The position numbers and the translations under genes were made by a program. A stretch of 64,000 nucleotides of DNA from contig JAQGEQ010000175.1 of assembly GCA_034620365.1 (NCBI GenBank), positions 1,054,001 through 1,118,000 on the forward strand, in the 5' to 3' direction. The notes beneath the pieces were generated by a model, which saw only the letters and a program-made list of their open reading frames with translations, was not told the origin of the DNA and made no database searches. Positions 14,433 through 26,900 of the stretch are shown here, one piece after another (within the stretch, counting starts at the first letter, position 1; each line of letters begins with the position of its first letter). Source of the stretch: Pegea sp. RAD2-039. Lineage: Eukaryota > Chordata > Thaliacea > Salpida > Salpidae.

Positions 14433-17400
14433 CTTTTAGCTAACACTACATTGGCTAGAGATGAAAACTATGTTATGAGAGATTCAAAACCGTAAAAATT
14501 TGATTGATTGAATATTCTTGTGGACTATAAGACTAAAAAGTAAAGTTTTGAATGCATTTTTATTTGTTAAAATGTCTGGCTTTTTTTTGCCTTGCAGTTT
14601 ATTGTTATTAGTTCATAAATGTTTAAATGCAGTTTTCTTAAGCATCTCAAATATATTTGCTTAAAGTACTTTACTTATGCAGTGGTACTTTTATAAGAAC
14701 AGGAATTGAAAATGACTTTAGAAATAATGCTTACTTTACATTTATTGATTCGCGTCTTGAACAAATGTAAGAAACTCGTAAACATGATTGAGATGAAAAT
14801 CTTTTACCTGATTAGATTTTTTGTGAATGTCTGTTAAGCATACACATTGTTATAACTTTTTCTCATAAATCTAGAAAAAAAATAATTTTTTAAATGATAA
14901 AAACAGAAGTAAGTTTCATAAATTTTTGCGTCTAAAATTTAAACGAATAGCATTGACTGCATATTTATAAGATTTAAGTATAAATTGAAAAAAATTTTGA
15001 ACTCTCTAAAGAAAAAACTTTATTGAATTTTTTAAATCAAATAAGGTCTTGTATTTACTAAACTTATATCGTAAGATCCAGAAGCATTCAATAAAAATAC
15101 TGAAACTCATTTTTATGAACAATAAAAAGTTTGATATAAAAAATTTAAAGTTTGTGAAAGACTGTTAAAATAGATTTTTTGGTAGTTTTACCAATTGTAG
15201 ATATTTATACTAATGACTTACGGATAATAGTCTAGAACATTACTTCAAGTAAAATCTATAAAAAATCAGTTCTTTTATGCGATGGTTATCAAATTTTGTG
15301 TGTGTTTGAAGCAAACAAAACTTTACAATTTCATTCACTGGATACAAGACTTTGATAGTAACAAGCCAGTCGAATCTAATGAATAATTCTAATTGAATCA
15401 AAACTGAAATAAAGTCTTTAAGAAAAGGAAAAATTCATTTTTTTTTATTAATTGTAACCCTAAAAATTTGTTATAAGAAAATAGATAAACTCAAAATATT
15501 TGTAAAATAAACCTGAGATTTTTCGGATAAAAAGTTTTTTAATCTTAATATTCTTCATCATTTTCCTTTAAAAACTTTATTCTTGAGTTAAAAGTTGGTT
15601 GCATCTGATGAAGTTTTGAAAAAAGTGTCTTTTGCTACAATAATTGCTACTTTTAATTTTCTATTTAAAGTAAAAAACTTTTTGAAATAATCGCATTTTA
15701 AGACGTTTATAAAAAGTTTGTTGATACAGTACATCAGTTTAATAAGACATTTAATAGAGTTTAATCTTCATTTACGTAGAATAGTACAAACAAAATTTCT
15801 ATAATCCTTGATGAATAACTTTTAAAATAGATTTGTTTTTATAGAAAAAGAAGTTTGAAGAAAAGTCAAAAAAATATGTTTTATTTAAACAAAGTCTTTG
15901 AAACTTTTTCAAAATTTTATTTTTGAAAGTTCTTTTAAAATTTTCGATGAGTATTATTGTGGCTCATTATTTATTTATTATTTATTTATTACAATAAATA
16001 GTTGGTTGCATACATTAGTTCAGCAACCATAAAATAATTATTATCATTTAAAATTACTAATAACCATCAATCATTGAAACAAATTTTCTTTTGTGTCGTG
16101 AATTAAGATAAATAAAAATATTGATTTACAAAATTAAACAGTTCACAGCAAGCTTATATAAGCAATATGAAATGTTCAACTTTGCTTAAAAAATTTGTAT
16201 TTTTATCAACTTAAAACATTTAAATAAATTTAAAGTAATTGAGTAGAAAGATCAGTCAACAAACGAATCATATTGCTGAGCACTTTGCAAAACGTGCAAG
16301 TTGATACATCAAACCTATTTTGAATTTCACAATTTGTATTTTTTCAGCACAATAAGAAAAAAATTTAATCAAAAAACATAACCTAAAACATTTCAAAGAT
16401 TTTATGGTCCATATTAATATATTTTTTAAAAAGTAAATGTAGATTTTAAGTAGGACAGCATAAACTTCAAACTTGTGCTTTAGTCCTTTATGTGCAAATT
16501 AAAAGGATTAAACTGTTATGATAGCGAGTAATGTAAGTATAATAACACGGTATCTGTGAAGTTTTGACATATAATGAGTTTTTTAAAGAAGTAGATGGAA
16601 TAACTTTAGCAGATGATTGTGTGTAAGAAGTTAATTGAGTTATGAATACGGTAGTTGCGATTTGCTAAAAGAATGCTTGCTGCCTAAGAACACTTTTTCT
16701 CAAATTCCACTGAAAATTAACAAAAGTTATAAGTTTAACTACTAGAATAACTTGTTTGAGTTTTCAGTGAATACTTGTATCTAATGTAGATTCGATTTTT
16801 ATTTGCTGGTAAGCATCAAAATAAAATTCAGTCAATTAAATGATGAATTTTTTAGGCATCATTTTAAAAGAAATAAATATAAAATATATATTATTCATTA
16901 AGTATATTTCTTGGTGATTTTGAATTCAATTTTAATTAATTGAAATATGTAAAGCTAATTTCGGCAAAGTATTGAAAAAACTAACAACCAAACTAAAATA
17001 ATAGCATAGGCAATTACCTATGCAGCGTTTAATTAGAGATTTCATTTTATTAGCTACTATTTTAATTCAACTATTTTTAAATTTTATATTTTATTTCCTG
17101 TGTAATTATTAGCTGAAAAGTCTGTTCGTCGTAAATATTCTTTTGTAAAATTCTATTAAAAATCATCACGTAGTATGCATTCAAGCATATCTGTACGTGA
17201 AATATCAAAAATCGACAACATAAACCTAAACTTACCCATACAATTATTCCATTGAATGTTACAAAGTTCTTGTACATGTTTAAGTCAAACTGTCTCAACA
17301 AACTTACGGTTTGAATAGTTCAACTAGCTGTTTGCTACTTTAAACTGCTGTCTCAACGGAATTTTTACTGAGTTTGAAACGGTAATGAACCTGACATATA

Positions 17401-20400
17401 AGATGTATATAAAGTACTCTAAATATGTGTCTTTTTATGCAAAAATGTTCTGAGCTAAGCCTAGATTTGAAGTAGATAAATGAAATATAAATAAGTAAAC
17501 TTGAATTTAAAATTTTTTAGTTTAAATTCCTTTGAATAACTCTTTATTTGATCATCAAAATTTAAAAATAAATGAGTTTTTAGCCAGTTTCACTATTTTA
17601 ATTGTATTTTGAAGTCTTCAAATTTTCAGTAAATGTTTTTATTTGACAAAAGGCCATCTTAAAGATAATATTATTTTAAATTAAAACATTTTAACCTTTT
17701 TGAGCTTGTTTGAAGAAAGTTTAAATCAAACTTAACAATGGAAAGTATTACGAGCAGAAGTTATAAGGGTTAACTATCAACAACATCGATCAAATAATCA
17801 ATTTTTCTAGTTTCAAAGTATTGTATATACTACATTTCTTTATTCTATGCTTTCTTTTCAATAAACTTTTAACTTATTCTCATCAATATTTTCCTCGCCC
17901 AAGAAGCTACTGAATTTTCACATACCATTCAAAGAAGAGTTTAACTTCAACAAATTTCAGCTTGCATACAGTTATTGAAAATAAAATGATGCACTTTTTT
18001 GGCATTTATCATTGTTTACACTCTTTTTTAGAATATTGGGATTTTAAAATATGTTTTGTTATCATGTTTTATTTTTCTTGAGTGAAAATCAATAGGTATA
18101 ATGAAGTGATTACAAAACCTTTCAGTCATCTTATTGAACATAAAGATCTCATTCATCAGCTTTAAATTAAAAAAAAAAGACATATTCAGTTTTTTATTAC
18201 TTTTGAATTTATCTTCAGATTAAAGTTTTACTTTGATACTTTATTTTAAGCAGCTAAAGTGGAATTTTTGCAATAAAAAGTTATAGTTGGGTTTAAAATG
18301 CTTTTTCATTAAAGTCGTTTGCTGAAGATAAACTTAAAAATTAAATCTTTTTGTCCTATTGAAAGGGCACTAGCTTAAAGAAACTGAAGATATAAAGAAA
18401 AAAAGGCAAAAGACTCGGAAATTTTCTCGCAGAAAAAAGCTTCTATCATATAGAAAACAGAGAAAAAATTGAGAACTCAAGAAAAAGGTAGACAATCAGA
18501 GTCTACAACCTTTTCTCTTCCTAATCTTTTTGGTAGTATCTACATCTAGTAACTGGTAGAAGCAACTTTAGGTTTCTTTTGTTAGTTTAGAAAATCTAGC
18601 GCAAGTCTTGTTGAGATTTGGTGGTTGGTGTAGATTTTCAACTCTTTGCTAGAGGTTTATTAAGAAAGTATGAAACTTATAGAGAATAAAAGCAAGTTTA
18701 ATAATGTTTCAGAAGTCAAATAACTGATTATTTATAATTGTACTTTAAAAAAACTTACTTGTGTATTTAAAAAAAGCTTCACTTATTAATTAGCTTAATT
18801 TTTTAATCAAATATTTGAAAGTAAAAACTAGTTATATGTGAATCACTGAATAATACTGCCAAGTTTTGTGACTATTATTGGTGATATTGAAGTTTTTTTT
18901 TACTTTACCTATCCAGAGTAGCTTTTTTTGCAAAATTGAAATGTTACTAAAAGACAACAGCCGCAAGTCAATCAATAAAAATAAGTTAATTATTAAGACA
19001 TTTTTGTTTATTCTTAGACTTTTTCGCAAAAGTTTTTGTTTGGATAGATTTTTTTTTGAAGAAATTAGTAATAAATAGTCAAGTTGAATAAACATATTAT
19101 TATAAATTAATGCTGAAGTTCACAGGTTTATAACAGTATTTATGTATAATATACAGCCTTATAGTACTTTCTTATTGAATGAAGTTAGAGGTATAAGCAG
19201 AGCGTTGACTTTAATTTGTTTAGGCTTCAAGCATATTAAACTTTTGACTAACCGCAAAGCTTGCTTTTTTTGACAGTTAAATGAATCTTTTTATCCACCA
19301 AAGTACAACTAAAATCAATATTCAGTGTATTAGAAATTATCAACTCAAAGTGCTAGAACTTTGAAATATTTATTGCACAATAAAAGGTAAAGAAACAAGG
19401 GTTCAGTTGTTACGTTTACGTTTATAATCAAGTTCTTGCTAGCTATTTTGACCATCATTAAAGTATGTTGTGAGTTTCAAACTTAACTTGACGTACTTAA
19501 ATTGAACAAGCTCTTCAAATAATTTGGGCACTGGTGCTTGAAAAGCGACTACATCACCTACATAAGTCCACCCATCATTAGATCAATTCTTTAAAGGGTC
19601 CTTAGCATGTGTATCAAGGCCTCTTTATAAATTAACTCACGGATATGGTAATCATTTGGCATTTTAAACTAAATACTTGTGATAATTTTCCAGTAGATTG
19701 AAACTAAGTAGCACACAAAAGTAATTTTGTTCTTTACAAAGCTTCATTAACTAGCTTGTCCTCATTTATACTAGAAAAAAATTATTCTGGGTGGCTAAAT
19801 GACGGAAGAACTTTTTTTCAAGTACATCTTGTCTTTGTCTATTAGGCTATTGTGTGTTTTACCACCATTGAATAATGTCAAAGACATGGCCTTAATAACT
19901 CACTTATTCATAAAAAAATACGAACAACATTTTAAAATATTCTACAAATATTCATTTATTTATTGATTAAACTTTTTCCACAAAGTTTTCAGAAAGTTCC
20001 TGGAATAATTTTACCAAAATAAAAGTATATATATGTAGAATAATAATAAATATAGAATCACTAACTTGTTGCTAAGTACAAAACCAATGTGATCGTTTGC
20101 AAAGTGTCATCTTTTGATAAGATTTTAATCTAACTTCGTGAACTAACTTGAGTCATTCGTTTGTAGCCTTACTGATTACTAGTGAAGTTAAATTCAAAAT
20201 CGTTCGACTATTTTTCTCATTTTCTGCCAAATACTTTTGAAGAACAATTCTTCTTCACCTTTATTCCGTTATTGTTATCATTTACTTAAATATTTAGCAT
20301 GAATTCCTTACATATGACCCCACTTTTACTTGACAATAAACGAAAATGTTAGCAGAAAGAAAATGAAATAAATTTTTTATGTCTCTAACTTGCGTCATAA

Positions 20401-20830
20401 CCTAATTTGTGAAGCATAAGCAGATTTTGTGTCTTGTCTTGCATCATTGATTTTTTATGACGGATGCTTGTAAGAAACCTTGGCGTTGACGAAAAACGGT
20501 TAAGATTTCAACATCCGAATATTATTTATTTAATACTTGAAAATTTAATTCTTAAAATTTGAAGTTTTTTTAAAAATAATTTTATAGATTTGATGATTTT
20601 CTGTTAATTCTTTAAAAGTTATTAATTGTTTTTTTTTCAGAATCATTTGTTTAGAATTCGAATCAAATAAAAATTTAGTATTTTTTAGAGAAAATCTTTA
20701 AACGAAATTTGTTTTGAGTTTATTATTTTGAAGTACTTAACCATTTTGAGATTTACTTTTTTTACTTTTGTACCATTTTTATCTTGAATCAGTTTTAGCT
20801 GCTGTTTTTACTGCTCTTACTCTTTTACAG
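14433..20830. other. AT-rich DNA upstream of latrophilin
   Basis: No coding exon is supportable. Bases 15966-15991 hold an 11-bp tandem motif (attatttattt, about 2.4 copies). Bases 17004-17023 hold a small perfect hairpin (gcatagg, 6-nt loop, cctatgc). A moderately GC-raised stretch at about 19530-20500 may contain the latrophilin promoter, but no defined core promoter could be named. Confidence 0.5.
15966..15991 (+). repeat. Short 11-bp tandem repeat (attatttattt)
   Basis: About 2.4 copies of an A/T-only unit. It is typical microsatellite-like noise with no sign of function. Confidence 0.6.
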
Positions 20831-20879
20831 AATTTAGGAAAAATTAAAAGAAATAAATTTTAGATGCCAATAACTGCAC
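20831..20879 (+). other. Latrophilin 5' UTR segment after a strong 3' splice site
   Basis: A pyrimidine-rich acceptor (tactcttttacag) ends at 20830, 49 nt before the chosen ATG. A second strong acceptor (a run of T then cag) ends at 20640. Either a 5' UTR intron ends here or a spliced leader is joined here. No leader or upstream donor can be assigned from this window. An out-of-frame ATG lies at 20864. An in-frame TAA at 20871-20873 precedes the main ATG, which supports 20880 as the start. Confidence 0.45.
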
Positions 20880-20940
20880 ATGAAGAAGTTAAGCGGCGTC
20901 GTTTTTATCTTCTCAATTCTATTCTTCAACAAAATCGAAG
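20880..20940 (+). CDS. Latrophilin exon 1: signal peptide
   Basis: The exon encodes 20 residues beginning MKKLSGVVFIFSIL, a classic basic N-terminus followed by a hydrophobic core. It ends in phase 1 and joins exon 2 (phase 1) to give ...NKIE-A-VQRLVCEG. Cleavage is therefore expected around residues 20-21, just before the lectin domain. The donor GTATTT is weak, so the call rests on the signal-peptide character, the matching phase and the stop just upstream. Confidence 0.7.
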
Positions 20941-23900
20941 GTATTTCTTATTGTTTACTTCTAAAAAGTTACTTTCAGCACATTAAAGATGCTGCATTTT
21001 TTACTCGTTTAAATTTTTGATGTAAAAATTACTAAGTGATTAAAATAAATAACTTTGGTCAGCAACAGACTGTTGTGTCTTTATTGAAGATGAAGACTTA
21101 TGAGCCAGCTAGTGAGACATCAAACTTAAATTCTTTATCATGAAGTTGACTCATTTATAAATAATGCCCGCCATAAAATCCAATGACGTCATAACTCCTA
21201 TGAAATCTAGTTTGATAAAACATAAGATTATTAATTCTCTACAAAGGTATTTTGAAGTGAAATAATTGTCTACATGAGCAATAATGAGAAAAATTCTTGT
21301 ACAGAAGCGCAAAATAAGACCAGACAAATTTTTTATTAGTGTGGCGCCAATAAAAAAATCTGAATAAAGATTTGGTTTTGCCCAAAAACGATTCTTTTAA
21401 AACCATTTACTAGTTGTAGTTCAAAAATTATTTTGCAAATTTGACATTATCTTGCTTGGTCACTCTATATGTTTCAGTATTTTGTTGAATTATCCCATAA
21501 AAACGTTTTGAAAAAAGCATTAGTTGACTCGATAAATGATCTTTCTTAAGTTTATTACAATACTCGTTAAAAACTTCAACAATTTGTCTCATAATTGCAA
21601 ACTAAATTTCTTTTATACAGAAAAACATCTTTTAGAAAGAACATCAATGTTTGTTTTCTCTGACTTTCTTATCAAGTTTAATTTTATCAAATTTTTTTGA
21701 TCGTGTTATGTCATTTGATCCGTACTCTCATCTACGTCTTTATCTTTCTCATACTAGAAAAAAACGTTATCCAAAATAGACTTGATTCTAAAGAAATTTA
21801 ATTTATTTTTGAGATATTTATTGAAACAACATATAAAGTTTGACTTTAGTAAAAGCTAATTAATTGGCTAGTGATATGTTTTTAGACAAAATTATAAACA
21901 GAAAAAGTAAATGCAGAAGATTCAATTTGCAAAATTGAGAATATCAGCAACTTGTCATCCTTTTGATAAGGCCGGGTTTTTTATGTTCACTCAACCATCA
22001 CAACCTCTTTTATTTAGAATATGTAATGGTCTGTAACTGTTTTGCCTATCTGCTTTACCCTTTTCAAATAAGTTTTGGTTCCGGTTAGTTTTTGTTATCT
22101 GTATTATTCTACTATCATTAAGTATTTGAGCTTAAAGGTTATTTAGATGTATCTTACAATTTTAAAGTTAAGCTAAGAGATTTAGACTTAGGTAGCATAT
22201 TGCAGAAATTATGATTAATTAAAAGTTTAAACAAATTTTTGATTGAAAAAGTTTTAAAAATATTCAGCAATTTTTGGATAAAAATTACTTTAAAATACAT
22301 AGAGTAAAAATTAATTTAGAACTTTTTTAATTCATATGCAGAATTTGATCTATAAATTAGTTAAAAATCATAATTCTTAGTCATTAAGGTATTAATTATT
22401 TATAGAACTTACAAATTTTCTATAATTTTTGCACCAGCTCACATAGATTTTATAACAATAAAAAATATATTAATTTATTCATTTTAGTAAAAGTAGCCAC
22501 TGAAAAATTAAAGTACTTTCACGAAAAATAATTTTTATCAAAGTTTAAATCAGTTTTAGTCTTTCAGCGTTATCAATTCGTTTGTAAATTTAAAGAAATA
22601 TATTTTACTTGAATGTTAAATAATCACTTCTTCTACCGTAGCTTACTCAAATATACTGAAAGGGGTATATACTCTGTGACGACTGTATACTAGCACCAAT
22701 TCTATTTAATCTTTCGAATCTTAACCGTTTTCTTAGACTGCAAATGAATCTTAAAAAAGTTTTCTGTAAAGTTTACAATTTATAATAATGAAAATGTATT
22801 CTTATAGTTTATTTATGATCTGCTGTATTTTTGGTTAGAATTAAATTTATATATTTAATAGAATAAACAATAAAAGATAACTTTTAGATTATTAATTAAT
22901 GCTGTCTAATTAAAAACTAATTGAACACAAGCTCAGTGTAGTCCTCATCAATTGATTATTATTTAACCGCATTGATGCTTATCAATACAAAAAAAGTCAT
23001 TTTTAAAAGATTATTATGTTTTAAACTTTTAAGTTTTAGTTTTAACGATTTTTTGTATAAGAAATTGCACATACATCAAGATTTTTTTAATTTTAATAAC
23101 TATAAATAATCTGGTGCAGTTAAAATTGTTTTAGTTTATTGTTTACAGATAACATTTTAGATAATTTATTTTTCTATCTTTTTGTAAAAACGTTTATTAA
23201 AGAGAAAGTTTCATTTCTTTTATTGTTTAATAAAATCGTAAAATAATAAAAGTAATTAAAAATCTTTAAAAACTTTCTTGAATAACTTGAATCACAAGCT
23301 CAATAAAAATTGATACAACTAAAAATTGTGTTTTCAAACATCATAACTGACTAGTTTGAAACAGAGCTTGAAATCTAGATTCGGGTAAATTAGCAGTAAA
23401 ACCTGCACATCTACTTTATACAGTGTTTGATTACTTGGTTTGTGTGATCTCTCAAAAAGCCGTGTAAGCTTTTAATCTTTAGGATCTTCACTATTATCTA
23501 CAGCTTCTGCAAACGCAGCTAGCTTCATAAGCGTCAAAACTCATTGTTTGAGCTGAATTGCTGTTAAAACTTCTATGCCTAAGACAACATAAGTTGTTCT
23601 GCACCGTTTGAGGAAGTTCCTAAAAAAACTGAGACCCAAATATTTTCACAGTAAACAATCAAGTTAGGGGATATATGCTTTGAAAACTATAACTGATCTT
23701 TGTATGTTGGAGGACGAGTAAATCAATTTCAGTTAAATTCAGAACTTTTAAGTTCTAGAAAAGATCAGTGAAAATGTGCAGTGATTTATAATACTACTTG
23801 TAAGCATTACAACTAATTATCTATGTTTTTTATTATTTATAATGCTTTACTTAACGTCAAACAACGACAACAATCTACCATATGGTTTTCAGTCTTCACC

Positions 23901-26900
23901 CTTCTTAACGAATTTTTAGCTTTATTGAAATAAAGGCAACAGCAGCTCCTAGAAGCAGTGAAAGAAAATTGAAAATTGATTTTTGTTGTCACAACATTTT
24001 CAAGCAGATTTCTTTTAAATCAAATTACTTAGCTACTTAATTTTTCTCGAAGATAATTTTCGTAGAAAACAAAATTAATTTTCAATCAGATTTGATTAAT
24101 CGGTTCTTATTTTAATTCTTATGTATAAGTATACTTTAACAGACGCAACAAAGTCATTCTATTTCTATTAATCTTTGAATCACATCTTTTTATAAGATTC
24201 TTCTTCAACATCTATTTAATCTCAGAAAGTCTTATACTCATAGTATGCAACAAACTGTTTTTAATGCTCTTTCTGCAATGGTGTTCTGTTACAACATGTT
24301 TGATCAACTGAATTAAATTGTAACTTTATACAACTTCTGACTTAAAATTCTTCTCTTGTTTGCAGCGGTACAACGATTAGTATGTGAGGGAAACCAGTTG
24401 AATCTTCGATGTCCCATTAACCAAGTTATACAGGTAAATTTTTATTTCTTACATCAAACTCACTAAATCGAGGTTCTACGATGAAAATAATATTTGTACA
24501 AAAGCTTTAAAATATTAATAATAAAAAGCTCTACAATTCAATACTACAGCAGGTTATAATAATAAAGCTTTCGAAATCAAAGTTTAGCAAAAGTTATTTT
24601 TGAAATTATGATATTACTTAAAGCCACTTAAGCCCAAATTTCTGCTGAAAGTATTTTTAAATCTTTATGTAAATTATATCACGATTTAATTTGTAAAAAA
24701 AGATGTCAACACACCTATTACTTGAAGCTAAACGTTAAAAGTTGTTTAAATATATTGTACACTAATGTTAATGCTCCTATATCAATACAGATTAGCTCAA
24801 GCTTCTACGGCAGATCAGATAAAGAGGCATGCCAATCGGAAAGCAAAGAACGTACTAGTAATGAGGACTGTAGCTATCCACAAGCATTTGACGTCATTTC
24901 ATCAAGGTAACTTCATTTCTTTACCCTGTAATTTGTCTACTTTTGACTTTGATATCATCATGATACATACTTAATCTCAATCATTCACTTCTTATATGAT
25001 TTTGATCGACTTTATGTAGCTTACCAAGCTACTTTTAATCTTAACTTGAACTGACAGAACCCTTTGATGATGAGGCATGTGTATTTTTAACAATCGATTA
25101 ATTTTGGCTAAAAAAACTTTAGATTTTAAATTAAATGCTTTGAATTAACTACAAAAGTATTTTTCTACATTTCGTTTCATTTTTATTCAAACTTAAGTTA
25201 AATTAAACATAATTTAGACCATGCAAACTTTAACAACTGTTTTAATTTCACTTCGATTGTAAATGAAAAGAGAGAGAACTTTGTTAGCATCTTGATTTAC
25301 CAACGCTTAGTAGTAAAACAAAAATGATTTTACAATTTGATGCTTTTTTGCTTTGAAATTTAGCAATAAACCAAAAATCTTAATTTTTAGCTAATGCTCA
25401 AAAGTTTAAAAAAAATCTTTCAATTAGAGATATTCTACAGAATATTTTAAAAATATAATAATTACCACTTTCATAAAAGGTTTAGATTACGACAAATAGT
25501 TAAACGAGTTTATTACAATCTGCAAATTTATGTAAAACTTTAAAAACTAAAAGCTTGACTTAAGCATAAACCTTTAATATATTTGAAAAAATATTATTTT
25601 ATATTTACAAGACAAACCATACAAGATAATGTTTTAACAAACAAGTTACTTTTAAATTAGTAGAAGAATTCTCGTTACCGATTGAAGCTTAAATAAAAGC
25701 TAGTTTGTTTGAAACTGTTCTGAAAATTGCAAAAGGTTAAAATATACTGCAACCTAAAATTCATTTATTTTGAAGTATCCTCAAAAAGCAAGATAGTTGC
25801 TTAAAAAACGCTTAATACAGTTTACTTTGGAGACTTTTTCTTTTGCGTTTTCGACACAGAAGTATTATTCTATCTCGTCACCTTTTTTGTTGTATACCAG
25901 CTAACAGTAATTTATCTTCGAGTGGTTTGAAGATGGTGGCATTAATTATTCAAGTTTTTTAAACTTAAATCAGTTGTTTTATCACTGCAATTTAACATAG
26001 AGTTTATCGAGTGATAGATGACAGTAAAATGTAATTTTAAAACCCTCTATTTAGCAACATCAAAGAGAATTTTAAAACAGCTACAACAGTTTTTAAATCT
26101 ATATTTAATCGATTCATTTATAGTAACTCTGATAATTATATATGAATTGCATAATTAACAGTTTTTTGTAGATTAATTCCAATTGTTTAGTAGTTTCATT
26201 TTTTATAAGAATATTTTCAAACTTACATTTACTTGCTGTTTACAGAATGAAAAAGGTTTTAGTTTTTGTACCTAACATACAGTGATTCAAATATGATTGG
26301 CACAAATCGATTTTGATGTTATGTTCTTTTATCGACCATCCAAAAATAACTTTCAATCTGCTCATGTTAACAGAAAAGTCAAAAGATAGCTAATACCCGT
26401 CGTACCAAGGCACTTTTTGAAGAGTAAAGAATTTAAATCAAAAGCCACCGGTAGAAAGATTTCTGGCTTTTAAAATTTGACATTTAAGGATTAGACTTGT
26501 TTTTTGATCCATAATGTTCATTAGTAGTATTGGATTTTACTAAGTAGAGAGATATATTGCTACATGTTTGAAACATTTTTATACATTGTAAATATCCCAG
26601 AGAGTTAGGACTCTTGAAATTTCTATAAAATTGTTGAACCAATAGGGTCCATTCTTTCTTCCTAATGTTTCAACTATTTATTTATTTTAAATTTAATTAA
26701 AGTTTATATAAGCCTTAAGCAAAATGACATTTATAGAATGAAAATTAAGTCTTTATTTGATGATCGGAAACTGATGCAACAGGAAACTTATTTCTTTTGT
26801 AAATTGGGATAAAAAAATGGAAACTTACTGAATATTTACGAAACAAAAAATTGAATGGGATTCTTAGTTAATTTTGTCAGTGAACTTTTGACCTTTATCA

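Noticed and set aside
18832-19095. Overlapping open frames on both strands near 19 kb
   Set aside because: Composition equals the background and the Leu/Ile/Lys-rich peptides are those expected of A/T-biased non-coding DNA.
1-20830. Bacterial, plasmid or organelle origin suggested by low GC
   Set aside because: No dense coding, no organelle genes or RNA genes; the same composition continues into spliced animal introns.
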